Positions 11,527 to 23,226 are shown, counted from the first letter of the stretch. The stretch: 64,000 nt of DNA from Sequoia sempervirens (GCA_007258455.2 VDFB02193867.1:531252751-531316750), one strand, 5' to 3'. Made by a program: numbers and translations. The notes: generated by a model not told the origin, from the sequence alone.

Positions 11527-13998
11527 ATGGAGCAACATGCACAAATTGACATCACTCAACTTCATGCAGATTTGAATAGGAGATTGAAGAAGCCATTGCA
11601 AAAATTTGCATTGGCGAATAGATGTCAGATCCATGGCACTCAGGCACAACGAGTTGGGGTGTCTGACTTTCTTGAGAAATTTTGAAAAGGTCTTGCAAGG
11701 AGAAATTCCCTTTTGGTAAATATACCAGCCCTTGGCTCTCAAAGACCTAGAGGAAGAGTTGACAACCATGGCAGCCAAAGCATTCAAGGAGCTGATCCAA
11801 GAACATTTGAGCAGCAAGGATGGACCAAGATTTGAGGAAGTACTAATGGCAAGTTGGTGTAGATTCCACAATGCACCACATTCAAAATTTATGTGCCCAT
11901 CATGTGATAACATCATCGGTCAAGCCAAGGGTTGTTCGAATAAGTTGGAGCATCCAACTCCCAATGAAGAGAAGTTATCCAATGAGGCAAAAGAGTTGTC
12001 AACATCCAAAGGACAACACACTAAAGATGAACCAAAAAATTTGATACAAGCTGATGTTGGAGCAGCAGACATTGAAGTTGAAAACTAGGAGGAAGATGCA
12101 GATTTCACTAGGATAGCATAATGTTGTAATAAAAATTCAGTTGGAAGGGAATTGGAAAGCCTTTCCTCTATCAACAGAGAACAGTCCTCTAATCTAGAAA
12201 AGGAGTCATTGGAAATTGGAGATGAATCAACAAAGTCTGCAATAGTGCATGTTGGGACAACCAACAAAGATGTTGAGGAATAGGAAGGAGAAAAGGTTGA
12301 CAACCTTGGAGCAGAAGAAAATGATGACGAAGGTATAAGTGAAATCAGATTAGAAGATCTCACCTTCGTCAATGACAATGATCAAGAATCTGAAAATGCA
12401 GATTTGGAAGAGTGGGTACAACCACTCGCCACGGCTGTCTACAATCATGCTTCTTTTTCAAGTGATGATGGGGACCTAATCATGGAGAGATATGACCAGC
12501 TTGTCTCCATGTTAGCAAAGGATTGGTCAGAGCTGAAATACCAAGTGGATTTGGAGGTGCTACTACTACCAAATTGGTGTAGAGTTCATGATTCATCACA
12601 CTCTAATTTTGCATGCGAGTATGAAAAGAGGCTATCAAACAAGTTAGAGGACAAGTGGAGCAGCCAAGTACCCAACCTCCTCTACTTGCTTCCCATATCG
12701 AAGAAGAAGACCAAAATCCTGAATCAAATGATGGCTCAGCTAAAGGCGGACCTCAAGAGGATGTTGGGGCAGCAATAGACGAAGGACAACAATACAGTCT
12801 CAGACTTCCGAGCGATGAAGTAGATCAAGCGAGAATGTTGTCCACAAGTCGTCAATAAGTTCTTCCTCTTGAAGATCAGTTGTGTGCCATGGATGCTAGG
12901 CTTTTTGGTGAGCCCTTGGAGGGAAATTGTGTAGTAGACTTTGGTCCCCTTGATGAGGTACCATCAATTGATGACTTCTTTCCATTGGGAGTAGCACTAC
13001 AGAGGTATGCTCATGCCGAGGAAGAGCACATCCGAGAAGACGATAGCGATGAATACATACTCCTTGAGCCCCTGAATAGTGATGCACTAGAGTTTCCAGA
13101 TTGGGAGAGGAGCTCCTTCTCTATTTATAGAGATAGTGAGCAAGAGGAAATGACTAAATTTCATAATGAGATGCATGAACAACAAAGGGAAGAAGACAAA
13201 GGTGGGGGTGTTTTGATGGCTTCCAACAAGTATGATAGAATTGACCAACTACAAGATGCAACTTGGAGCCCTTCTGCCATGGTTGTTGTTGATCCTCCTT
13301 CACATTCAGGAAGCTGCAATATGACAGATTTGTCCATGTCATTATCCCATGACATTGAACATAAAAAGGAGGTTGACACTTGGGGAAGGAGACGAGACAG
13401 CATACTACTATTTGAGGACAGCAACCAAGTGGATCCCAAGTTTGTAGATGATCAATGTGGAGAAGTATTTCTTTTTGAAGAACTACCAATCGGGGTTGTA
13501 GATCCCATTGGTAGATTGGAAGAGTTGTTTGTTGCCCCGTCCTCCCAGCCTTATGCAAGCTTAATGTCTAAAGTGTTGCACCCTCCACCACGCCCACTCG
13601 AGGCTACCGATGCAACGATCAACGATGTTGTGCTTGCTCTCGACTGTCCAACGCTGCCACCTCCATATGATGACATCCATGTTCTATCCTACATTTCCCC
13701 TATTATTTCTCATAACTGCACTTATTATTTTGATTATGGGAATGAGGGAAAACGAACATGTTTATGGATTAACCATGGGTTTAGCGAGCCTCCTCAATTG
13801 CTGATTTTTCATGATGATGTGATTGAACTTGAGTGTTGCAACATTGAATTTATTTTTTCAGAATATAAAGATAATTTTGCATGGTTAAGAATGATAACGA
13901 TTTCATGTTTGCTCGTGCATGCATTACAAAATTTAGTGAACATTAATGTCAGCTCGCTCTGCTTGAACATAGTGTTTTGTAAATATCTTTGTACATAG
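11527..13998 (+). pseudogene. D/E-family protein, decayed copy in D
   Basis: Function unknown. A possible start is ATG at 11527. The frame is broken by stops (11683, 12088) and shifts near 11690 and 12780. Good segments are 11732-12088, 12404-12778 and 12880-13998. Module 1 contains EEVLMASWCRFHNAPH then CPSC. Module 2 contains LEVLLLPNWCRVHDSSH, but its second Cys pair has decayed to CEYE. The middle is acidic with many Glu, Asp and Ser. The 372-codon end piece contains YYFDYGNEGKRTCLWINHG and FIFSEYKDNFAW, both conserved in E (56483-56704). No RT, protease, integrase or RNase H is seen. The position after the PBS suggests a Gag-like structural role, but that is inference. Confidence 0.6.
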
Positions 13999-14932
13999 CC
14001 CATTTTGAGTTGTATAGGTTTCCTATAAATACTCCGCTTTCCTGCTTTCCTTAGGTTAGTTGGCTTGTTGTAGGTTGTTTGCTTTTTGTTTTCTTTCGCT
14101 TTGCTGTTGCTTTGCTCGGGGTCCCTCTGCTTTTAGCTGGACACATCTATGCACACAACAACCATACTTATCACCTAGGGTTGTTCCACGTATTTCTTGT
14201 CAAACTTTAATCAAGTCTTCAGAGTGGATGGTGAAGGTCTTCTGTTAGTGTCGAGTGATTTGGGTGTTTGATTCAAAGAGGATAATTGTTGGTTTAGTAT
14301 GACTCTGACGTATTCTAAAATCTTATAGCTCTTACACATCTTAAGAATATGATGGTCACTGTAGGGCCTTTTGTGAAGTTTAGTTAAGTGAAAAATCTAA
14401 AAAAATTCTCCAGCGCCACTATGATTCCCAGCCCTAAGCGTGAGCTTCAATGCTTGCAGGTTGAAATAAAAGAGCTGAAAAGAGAAAAGAAAGAAAGAAA
14501 GAAAACATTGAAAGTTAAAAGAAAGAGAAAATTCAAATTTTTGGGGGTATCAGAGCAACTCTACCGGGGCTATGGACACCCGGCTGGTAGTAGAGCAATG
14601 TTCGAGAGAATCACAGTGATAACCTCGTCGGGGCTATGTATGCCTGACTGCCAACGAGGCAATGTCTTGAATGCTTTTGGAGTTAGAATAAACTATGTAG
14701 CTTAACTTGAAAAAGCTTGGGTTCCTATAGCAACTAAAGGATGGGAATTAACGCAATTGCACACACTTGGATTTTTAGCATATTGAAGGTTGGGTTGGCT
14801 GGTGGTTTTGATCCTTTGGTTGAGCGTCTGGTTTGTTTGCCCTAGCGTGAAGGTCGGAACCAGAGATTCTAGGTTCGTGATTCCAGTTTGTCATCAAAAT
14901 GCTCTGGAGCATTTCCCCAGTGAGTTGCCATT
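13999..14932 (+). mobile_element. Element D internal 3' region, non-coding
   Basis: No credible gene. The sequence matches 56705-57783 of element E, including CAGCGCCACTATGATT-like and GGTAGTAGAGCAATGTT segments, and ends AGTTGCCATT directly before the right LTR. A degenerate repeat of GGGGCTATGGACACCC.. and GGGGCTATGTATGCC.. lies at 14560-14660. The short frame 14388-14705 is not supported by the E copy. Confidence 0.7.
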
Positions 14933-17854
14933 TGTCGTGCATGTTTTGCACACACGCCCCGCCATAGGCAGGGACCCCCTTTTTTCTTGCTCCCGACATG
15001 ATGCTTTGCTCATGTCTTATTTTGTGTGCCCCATTTTCCAAGCCCAAATTGGTCATGTGCCATCAAACGATCAAATTCCCCTTACCAAATTCACCTACTT
15101 AGGGTATTCAAATCCGTGGAGAATTAAATTCGCTCATCCCCTTTCTTCCTTTTGTCTCGTTCCTACTATTTGGAAACATCTGTGGACCCCTGTCGATCCG
15201 GCTTCTACATCTTTGACTTCGGGGCTAACTTTTTGGTGGATTTGGGATGTGTTTGAGGTACCTAAGTGAACTGCCAAGGTTTCGTCAACGTTCGGTTAAG
15301 TTTTGGTGGTTTCGGAATTTCATCCCCTTTTGGTTGTTTTGGAACATCTGTGGAGCCCTGACAACCTAGCCTCTGGAGCCCGACCCCTCCGTGGTCATTT
15401 TTGGGACTCCATCCCTCTGTGGCCGTTTCGAACATCTGTGGAGCCCCAGCGGCCCGACCTCCGGAGTCTGGCCTCTCCGTGGTCATTTCTGGGACTCCAT
15501 CCCTCTTTGACCATTTTGAACATCCATGGAGCCCCAGCGGCCCGACATTTGGAGCCCAACCCCTCCATGGCCATTTTTGGGACTCCGTCCCTCTTTGGTC
15601 GTTTTGAACATCCGTGGACCCCTGTCAGTCTGGTTTCCACATTTTTGACTTTGGGGCCAACTTTTTGGTGGATCTGGGATGTGTTTGAGGTGCCTAAGTG
15701 AATTGTCAAGGTTTCGTAAATGTTATGTTAAGTTTCGGTGGTTTCAGAATATTCCCTTCGAAATTCCCTTCCTCTTTGGCTGTTTGGAAACATCCGTGGA
15801 CCCCCGTCGCTTTGGTTTCCACATTTTTGACTTTGGGGGTAACTTTTTGGTGGATTTGGGATGTGTTTGTGATGCTTAAGTGAACTGCCAAGGTTTCGTC
15901 AATGTTCGGTTAAGTTTCGGTAGTTTTGGAGCTTTGTCCCCCTTTGGCTGTTTTGGAACATCCGTGGAGCCCTAGTAGCCCGGCCTCTGGAGCCCAGCCC
16001 CTCTATGGCCCTTTCTGGGACTCCATCCCTCTTTGGCTATTTTGAACATCTATGACGCCCCAACGACCCGGCCTCTGGAGCCTAACCCCTGTGTGGTTGT
16101 TTTCGGGACTCCGCCCCTCCGTGGGCATTTTGAACTTTCGCTTTTTGTGAAATTGGTCCAATCTTGAGGAAGTTTTTCTAGGCATTTTTCTTTCCCTTTT
16201 TCCCATGTGCTATAATTGAAAAATCTCAATTTTTCTATGTTTTGTGGGGTCCGGGAACCTCCCTTTTGGTTTGTTGTCCCTCGTTTGGTTGTCTGCCCCC
16301 TTGGGCCCGCATTAATGTTTATGATCTAAATGAGCTCCAAATATGAATATCATGATCTTTTGATGATGCATGGATGAATCTAACAAGGATTTTGCAAGAT
16401 TTGACTAACATTTTCCTTGATTTGTGTATGAAAGCACTTACGACACTTCATGTATGTAGGATTCAAGGAGCCTACTGCAGGTCCGTTAGGAGACCCATCG
16501 AGAAAGTTGAACATGGAATGCACATAGCTCCTGTCACCATTCATTTCATGTTTGCCTCTCCCGATAGCACCCACCAACAGGGTCAATGTTAGAAGGACTA
16601 TGCCAAGGAAGTCAATGAAAAAATGCAAGGGGGTGGTCTTGAAGAAGGCATGAAGGAGCTGTCCTACTTTTCACCAGATGATGATGAGTTCTTCACCCGA
16701 ATCAGGGGCAACCAATCTATTGATGCCAATTGTTGATGAGCTCATTTGATCTAAGGAAGCACACTGCAAACACATAAAGTAAGAGGGAAACTTTCAAACA
16801 GTTTTAGCTACTGTAAAAAGGAAATCAGCTAAATGACAAAACTGCTACAACACCTGGGCACTAGATGACAAAACAGGGAAAAGAAAAAGATGTTTTTTAA
16901 ATTGTTGAATATTGTGGGGTAGGTGAAACCCTAATGTAATTGAATCTGGGCCATTCAATTTAATTCAATCCTAGCCATTCATTTGGGCTTTGGAAAACTA
17001 TAAATAGGGGCTTGCCCCTCATTTGTAAAGGTTGGAGAGCTAGTGTAAAAAGCATTTGAAGTAATAGAAGACACCATTGCATGATTTTATGGTTGTTCTC
17101 TTTGATTTTGCTCATCTTGCATGCATGGTTCTATCTTCCATGTTAGTTTTAGTGGTAGTTTTTTGAATGGAAGTGATAATGGAAATTGCTATTATGGTAT
17201 TTGATGAACTTTCAGCCCATACTTTTAACACTTTTTGATGACAAACTGTTGTGTAAAGTTGGCCTAGGCTTCTTTATTCCATTGCTGCAACTTAGTTTGA
17301 TTGCATGTTCATGATGTGCATGTCTAATTTGAAAATCAACAAACCTTAGGAGATTGCACTGGTTTTGTGTAGCTATAGGTTGTCTTGGTCAAACAAAACT
17401 TAGTTTTAGGAAGTTTGTCTACTATAACAGCCTCCATGATCACTGTTCATTCATAGTTTCAGATGCAAGAACCTTCTCTCTTCCCTGCCCTTTTTCCTTT
17501 TTTTTTAATAAGTACCTTAGGAAAGGTTCATTTCACATTGTAAAGCTAAATCCAATGATAAAAATGGAGTTCAAGACTGATGTTTGAATCTACAGCAAAT
17601 GCACAACAACTTCTCCATCTTAGGAACTCCATTTCAAGACCCAATTTCCCATGCTTTGTAACTGATCCTTAAGTCTGCCTTGTGATTCCAACAAATCACA
17701 TCAAACAATTGAGATATTCCAAGTACTATCAAGACCTAACATTAGAGACCTTGGGATAGTGTTCTGCAATTTGATTGTGGAAGATTGTCTTTCAAGAGAG
17801 GTAGTGCACCTACGCACTACCTATGTTGAGAAGTGCATAAAAAACACATCAACA
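14933..17854 (+). repeat. Element D right LTR
   Basis: Partner of 8350-11271 with identical length and the same tandem-repeat layout: roughly 100-bp units at about 15213, 15643 and 15823, and 88-bp units at 15351-15620 and 15960-16130. TATA core CTATAAATAGG is at 16998-17008. It ends CATCAACA, followed by the TSD AGATC. Confidence 0.9.
16998..17008 (+). promoter_or_regulatory. TATA box of D right LTR
   Basis: CTATAAATAGG, at the position equivalent to 10418-10428 and with the same GGCTTGCCCCTC downstream. Confidence 0.65.
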
Positions 17855-18249
17855 AGATCCATACTTCATACATAGCGAATATTCGACCACAAAAGTTGCT
17901 TACCCTGTATATCCACAGGCGCATAGATGTTGGAAAAAAGAACCATCTCCCCAGATTCATAACAAGAGGCCACCGTATAGATAGAGGACTTAAAGGACAC
18001 CCACCACCAGGGGAAAATCTTCTGAGGGTTACATAAGCAAGCCACCCCTCCATAAGATCCTTGAGCACCAACGCACTGGAATTCACCATTCATCGAAAGC
18101 TTGGGAATTATACCCATCATACACTCCACAAAAAGTTTGGTCTCCTGTAAAAAGAGAATATCAGGAGTCTGACATCTTATCAAATTCTTAACAGCTTTTT
18201 GTCAAGCGCCACTATTCAAGCCCCTAACATTCCATGATAGAACAATCAT
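17855..18249 (-). pseudogene. LINE C ORF2, 5' part: endonuclease N-terminus
   Basis: ORF2 starts at ATG 18249 (minus). The first residues include SWNVRGLN, then TPDILFLQETKLF, the usual opening of plant L1 apurinic-type endonucleases. It runs to NIRYV near 17870 and stops at the D insertion. Across the junction the frame continues at 8349 with DPYLPWIVGGDFN, apart from one TGA. This shows that the two pieces were one gene before D arrived. Confidence 0.88.
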
Positions 18250-18317
18250 TTCAAAGGGCTTGAGAAATAAGAATCCAGAGTCTTGACTGACCCTAATTCC
18301 ACCAAATTTTCCCCTAT

Positions 18318-19765
18318 TTATTTAATCTTCTCTAGGTCCTTCTTCTGACCCAACTTAGCGACTTTCTTTGCCCCTCCTTTCTTAAGATCCTTTTGCAAGA
18401 TACCCAAATGAGGAGATGGCTTAGTATTTTTTCCCCCCTCTGAGCTAAATCTCCGCATGGAATGAGACAAAGCCTCACCGTCCTTCACCACAAAAGTTTT
18501 CCTAAAACCTTCTGAGTCTCCATTTGTAAAGCTAATTCCAACTGCAATGACCCAAATTCCTGTGAAGTAGGAGAGACCCCAGAAAAGATCCCCTCTTGTC
18601 CAAAGCCTCCCCCATCTAATTCAGCACCCTGTAGGCCCAAACCCACCTCCTGATGATCTACCTAGTCCATCTCAACTAAATGCCTCTATTGTTCAGTACA
18701 CAAAATTCCTTGATCCAAATCTACCAAACCTGGATTCACTTCATGCTGGCTAAGATCCTTCAAAACTTTGAATCTATTAAAAGAGTCATGATCCTACCTT
18801 TCCTTCAGAGTCCTTTTTTTCCCCTTATTTTTGTTTTGAGATCTCACAGGAATAAAGCCATCCTCCCCTAAACCACCACCCTGAATAGGACCCTTTCCCT
18901 TATCCACCCTAGGCGAATTACTAGGAGGCTAAGAAGAATTAGTCCCCAAAGGATTAGCCTTTGGGCATCTACGTTGTAAGTGGCCATACTCATGACACAA
19001 ACGACATCTAAAAGGTAAGGTCTCATAGTCGAGATGTTGGACCCATGAGTGAGATCCAGCACACACATCTAGAGAGTCTAGCAATGGTTTACTTAAATCA
19101 ATTTCCACACAGAACCAAGCAAATGTCATTACCTTTTTAAACTACATTTGTTGCGAAGAACCCACAAGTTTACCAAGCATTGAAGCTAGTAAATGCAACA
19201 CATCATCATGCCAACACTCAACTGGGAGCCTCGGTAATCGAACCCACACTGGAACATGACTTGGAATTTCCTTGGTCGGATTGAAACCTACATGCCACGG
19301 CTTGATAAACAAGCCCACTTGATTGTAAAAGTAAGGGCCTCCTTCAAAAACCTTGATCCTATCTGCCATGCAGTTGAACATAACCATAAAATAGTTATTT
19401 GCTAAAAGCCTAATCTCCATCTCTCCTTCCGGTAGCCAAGTCCTCTGAGCCCAGGCTTCTCAAAATTTCAATGAGATTTTCAATCCCAAAAATTTGCAAT
19501 ACAGAGAATGACGAGAGTAGTACTCAATATCCTTCGTGAGCATCTCCATCGGGATCACCACATTCGGCCTCTCTTTGCATCTTTCTAGACATCCATTAAT
19601 CTTTGGGAACTGAAACCCTCCTGACGATCCCATCTCATTCTTCTCTAGATCTTGAGCAAATAAATTATTATCATAAAGCTGAGACCCTTGTGGTAAGGGT
19701 TTTGAGCCAAAAGTAGAACGAAAATCCATCCTAGGACCTGTTCCCGAGGACTCCCCCTGCTCCAT
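18318..19765 (-). pseudogene. LINE C ORF1 (DUF4283 / zinc-knuckle nucleic-acid binding protein)
   Basis: ORF1 proteins of plant L1 LINEs bind the element RNA. The start ATG is at 19765 (MEQGESSGTGPR). The DUF4283-like core includes KVFEGGPYFYNQ and HVPVWVRLPRLPVECW (about 19360-19200). A CCHC knuckle CRLCHEYGHLQRRC is at about 19010-18970. A basic tail (KKVAKLGQKKDLEKIK) ends at a TAA at 18318-18320. Stops and shifts break the frame near 19460, 19142 and 18929. It lies upstream of ORF2 (18249), separated by about 70 bp. Confidence 0.85.
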
Positions 19766-20194
19766 TGAAGGAAAGAGAAAATTCCTTAATGGTCAAACAA
19801 ACCCTCAAGAAACTTGAGAGCAAAAGGCCCCACACAAGGGTTATCACCCCACTACCTCCACCAAAAAGGAATGGCATAAAGAGAAAACTGCCGCAACTCT
19901 TCCCACCTCAACCCACAAAGCCCTAACAGCACCCGCGCTTACCTCCGACAACAAAACCTTGAGACTACGCCCAGCAACACCCCTGTTGCAGCATTTCTTG
20001 AGTCGACAAAGATTCACTCGCCAGTAGAAAACTCACAGACCAAGCACAGAGGTAAAAAATGACCAGAAAACCATGCGCAAATAGACCCTTTCACCACAAA
20101 GAACACCCCCCACCACGCACCAGCAAGAAAAACACCTGAACAAGCTAGGGTACGGACACCCTAGCTCGGCACGCACAACACAATCACACGATCC
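19766..20194 (-). mobile_element. LINE C 5' UTR
   Basis: No ORF continues here. On the minus strand this is a GC-richer leader upstream of the ORF1 ATG, with GGGTGTCCGTACCCTAGC-like sequence near its 5' end. Its outer boundary is set where similarity to the LTR of B resumes. Confidence 0.6.
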
Positions 20195-20230
20195 CCAATT
20201 TTGGAATTAAAGTTGAAGATTTAGAATGAG
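20195..20230 (+). repeat. 36-bp copy of downstream LTR sequence at LINE 5' junction
   Basis: The block CCAATTTTGGAATTAAAG.. through TTTAGAATGAG repeats 20320-20355 of the same LTR (and 22778-22812 of the partner). In the partner LTR this place instead holds about 58 bp (22630-22687) that is missing here. It looks like a local duplication with target deletion made during LINE insertion. Confidence 0.65.
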
Positions 20231-20764
20231 TTGTGACCCCTTTCTAAATGGGATTGAAGAAACTATGAGTATTTGAACACTATCGGTATACTGTCATGTT
20301 GATACAGAGTTATGGTAGTCCCATTTGGGAATTAAAGTTGAAGATTTAGAATGAGTGCTTGAAGAAATAACATGAATAAGGAATGGGGAATGGTTTACAT
20401 AGTGTGTGCAGGCATATTTTTATTTGTTTGTAACATTTGAAAGAAGGAATGGCTTGGGAATTATGGAGTTGTTATGTTTAGTGGCCTAAATGGTCCTAAT
20501 GTGCTAATTTGGACAAACTACTTTGAGAGTTCTACTATTTGAGATGTTTAAGGTGGTGTTTAAGTTTGAGATAGTCATTTGATGTTGTGTTGATGTGTTT
20601 TGAAGATTCAACAAGTGATTTTGTGCCTTTATCTCAATTTGGTGCCTAGAAAACAAGATTTTGTGAAGAAGGTTTGAGTCCTACTTGAAAGGACATGAAA
20701 TATTTGTTTGATTTTTGTTTAGTTGAGAATGAGAAAGTGACTTTTTCTTCCTTTTCTTACATTA
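20231..20764 (+). repeat. Element B left LTR, second part
   Basis: From TTGTGACCCC it aligns with 22688-23221. It ends CTTACATTA, where the CA end has become TA, and is followed by the PBS at 20768. Confidence 0.85.
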
Positions 20765-20767
20765 GTT

Positions 20768-20779
20768 TGGTATTAGAGC
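20768..20779 (+). other. Primer binding site of element B
   Basis: TGGTATTAGAGC, one base off TGGTATCAGAGC, the initiator-Met PBS. It lies 3 bp after the left LTR and fixes B as plus-strand. Confidence 0.8.
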
Positions 20780-20896
20780 TCAACAAAAGATCTAGGCTAG
20801 AGAGATTTTGTGGTTTTTTGTTTGTGTTGTGGTTGTGTGCAGGTTGAGAAGATCACCTGGTTGTTTCCAAGAGAAGGCAAAGAAAGTTGAGAGAAG

Positions 20897-21677
20897 TTGA
20901 AGCAAGGAGAGACTTGCTTGAGAAGGGGAAAATATGGAAGTGTTAAGAAGACATTTACAGGCAGAGGAAGAAAGGAAAAAGAGAAAGAGGTGAGAGAAAT
21001 TTGGCAGGGATATAGCAGCATTAAAGTAAGAGGTGAGAAGGTTGGAAAAAGAGTTCTAGGAGTCCATGATGAAGATGGAACAAGTGATTAAGTAGATGAC
21101 AAGTTGGAATTTGACAGTAAAAAGGAAAATGGTATGGCCCATCAAAAAGATAGCAAAAAGAAGAAGAAGAAAAATGAAAAGATTTGAGGATGCTGAAGAA
21201 GAATTCAAGGATGAAGATAGTACAGTCATTTCCAAGCATGAAGATGAATTTGTAACTGAGATAAAGGACCTAATTTTAGAGAGTGAAGATATTGAGTTGG
21301 TGTCAAGATTGGATGAAGAGAAGATTATGGATGAATTGATCTTGGATATTTACAAAGAGTTGAAGAAAGATGGTGGTATTGTGGTTGAAACAATGTATCA
21401 TTTCTTTGTAATACTGATATTTTGGATAGGGAACAATTTGAAGATCAAAGGATAAAGGGAGAAACAAGATATTGAGATGCACCAAAGCATAATGAATCTG
21501 ATTTCAGTTGACAAGCAAGATAGGAAGTTGATTTGCATGGACAAGTTCAATCCTAAGGTGAAAATGAAGGTGTTTAGGAGCAGTTTCAAGGTCAATCAAA
21601 GGCAGAGCATACAAGGGATGGAGATTTGTGGACAAATTCAAATTCAAGTGGACTTGAAATTTTTTTGGTTGGGAGAA
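20897..21677 (+). pseudogene. Element B internal ORF, highly charged protein
   Basis: Not recognised as a known domain. Three frame pieces cover nearly the whole internal region: 20897-21091 (basic, with GRGRKEKEKE), 21096-21455 (KKIAKRRRRKMKRFEDAEEE, then an acidic stretch) and 21477-21680. There is no zinc knuckle, protease, integrase or RT. Either it is a remnant of a Gag-like charged region or simply A/G-rich spacer. The purine tract GGGAGAA at 21671-21677 precedes the right LTR. Confidence 0.4.
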
Positions 21678-23221
21678 TGATGTAGGAGCATCTTGACAAT
21701 GACATGAATCTAGGAATCAAATCTTGAAGGTTGAATAAATTTTGACATTTCATCATTGTATTGAGGTCATTTGAGTTATTTTTCATTCATTAAAGTCATT
21801 AGGAGTGTTAAATTATCAAAGTTTTGTGTCAAATTTGAAAAGTGTAAAATTTGTCACAATATTGCAAAATTGCAAAAAGGATGTAAATAAGGAAGGTGAA
21901 GGGTCATTTGTCTCTTGGGTCATTCAAAATCAGTTAGAAACTGAAAATTCATGTTGTGATGCCTTTGAAAAGTCCTTGTAGACACTTTTGTAAGCGTGGG
22001 TGATTGGAGTTTTGAGTTTGAATAAAGGAAACCCTGTTTTATTTGCATTTTCTACATAAATTTTGTGTTTTCTAATTTTGTATGGTGTTGTATGGGGAGT
22101 ACAATTATAAAGGCTTGTATGTGTAATTTATATCAATAACCTTCCATTCAAACTTTTTTTCATGCAGATTGGTGAGAAATTGAGAGAGATATTGCAACTT
22201 GTGTAAAAACAATTAAAAACCCTTGTTAGGGTAAACAGTGTACATTCAAAATTGTGTTTCTCTTAAAATCACCATTGAAAATTTCTATAAATTGGTGAGT
22301 AAGATGCTTAATGAGTATTCTAAAGGATCCTAAAATTGTAGGTTTTGAATTTTTGGTTTTGGGTTGAAACCAAGATGCCCTAGGCCTATAATTTGGGAAA
22401 AAATATGGAAATTGACTGTGATTAGAGAAGAATTTGATTTTAGATGATGTAAAGTATATGCTACTTGGGTGGAAGTGTTTTAAAAAAAAATTATTCATGT
22501 TTTTTGAGGCCTCTCTACTTAGGATTTGGTGAATTTAAAGTTTTTGTGATCATTTATCTGTCGATCTGTGCTTGGCAGTGTGTGACAGAGACTAGTAATT
22601 ATAGAGCTTAGAGAATAATGGGTGTTTTGAATGTGAAATAGGTAATCTCTTTTGGTATTTATTGTTTATAAAGGTTTCTAGCATGATTTGTGACCCATTT
22701 CTAAATGGGATTGAATAAACTATGAGTATTTGAAGGCTATGGGTATATTGTCCTGTTGATACAGATTTATGATAGTCCAATTTGGGAATTAAAGTTGAAG
22801 ATTTAGAATGAGTGCTTGAAGAAATAACATGAATAAGGAATGGCTAATGGTTTACATAGTGTGTGTAAGCATATTTGTATTTTTTTGTAACATTTGAAAG
22901 AAGGAATGGCTCATGAATTGTGGAGTTGTTATGTTTAGTGGCCTAAATGGGCCTAATGTGCTAATTTGGACAAACTACTTTGAGAGTTCTCCTATTTGAG
23001 ATGTTTAAGGTGGTTTTTAAGTTTGAGATAGTCATTTGATGTTTTTCTTATGTGTTTTGAAGATTCAAAAAGTGATTTTGTTCCTTTATCTCAGTTTGGT
23101 GCCTTGAAAACAAGATTTTGTGAAGAAGGTTTGAGTCCTAGTTGAAAGGACATAAAAGATTTGTTTGAGTTTTGTTGAGTTGAGAATGAGAAAGTGATTT
23201 TTTATTCCTTTGCTTACATCA
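21678..23221 (+). repeat. Element B right LTR (intact)
   Basis: TGATGTAGGAGC to CTTACATCA, 1544 bp, uninterrupted. It is followed by TSD AGGGG and then by the rest of the left LTR of A. It serves as the reference for reading the split left LTR. Confidence 0.88.
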
Positions 23222-23226
23222 AGGGG

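Larger units (their letters stand above)
8350..17854 (+). mobile_element. LTR retrotransposon D (D/E family) inserted in LINE C
   Basis: Plus-strand element of 9505 bp with two LTRs of equal length, 2922 bp each (8350-11271 and 14933-17854). Ends are TGCTATGC / TGTCGTGC and CATCAACA. The flanks GGATC (8345-8349) and AGATC (17855-17859) form a TSD with one mismatch. Removing D and one TSD copy restores the LINE C endonuclease frame. A PBS-like TGGCATTAGAAGG follows the left LTR. The internal region (11272-14932) has a long decayed ORF without RT, integrase or RNase H, so it is non-autonomous. Element E is a second member. Confidence 0.9.
4342..20194 (-). mobile_element. Full-length L1-type LINE C, split by element D
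   Basis: Minus-strand non-LTR retrotransposon about 6.3 kb long once D is removed. The 3' end (low coordinates) has a poly(A) tail seen as a T run at 4342-4353, with an AATAAA-like signal just upstream in transcript sense. Order on the minus strand: a GC-richer 5' UTR (about 20194-19766), ORF1 (19765-18318), ORF2 (18249-17855 and 8349-4461) with endonuclease, reverse transcriptase, zf-RVT and RNase H. Both ORFs carry scattered stops, so the copy is dead. It sits in the left LTR of B, but the 5' junction is atypical (see 20195-20230). Confidence 0.9.
3392..23221 (+). mobile_element. LTR retrotransposon B inserted in the LTR of A
   Basis: Plus-strand element with a 1.54-kb right LTR (21678-23221) and a left LTR in two pieces (3392-4341 and about 20231-20764) separated by LINE C. 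A perfect 5-bp TSD AGGGG lies at 3387-3391 and 23222-23226. The left LTR starts TGATGCAGG and the right starts TGATGTAGG; the right ends ACATCA. A PBS TGGTATTAGAGC sits at 20768-20779 and a purine tract GGGAGAA at 21671-21677. The internal region is only about 0.9 kb with no pol, so this is a non-autonomous, TRIM/LARD-like element. Confidence 0.88.

Noticed and set aside
13154..13558. 134-codon minus-strand frame
   Set aside because: Shadow of the D-family ORF on the other strand; the protein similarity to E is on the plus strand.
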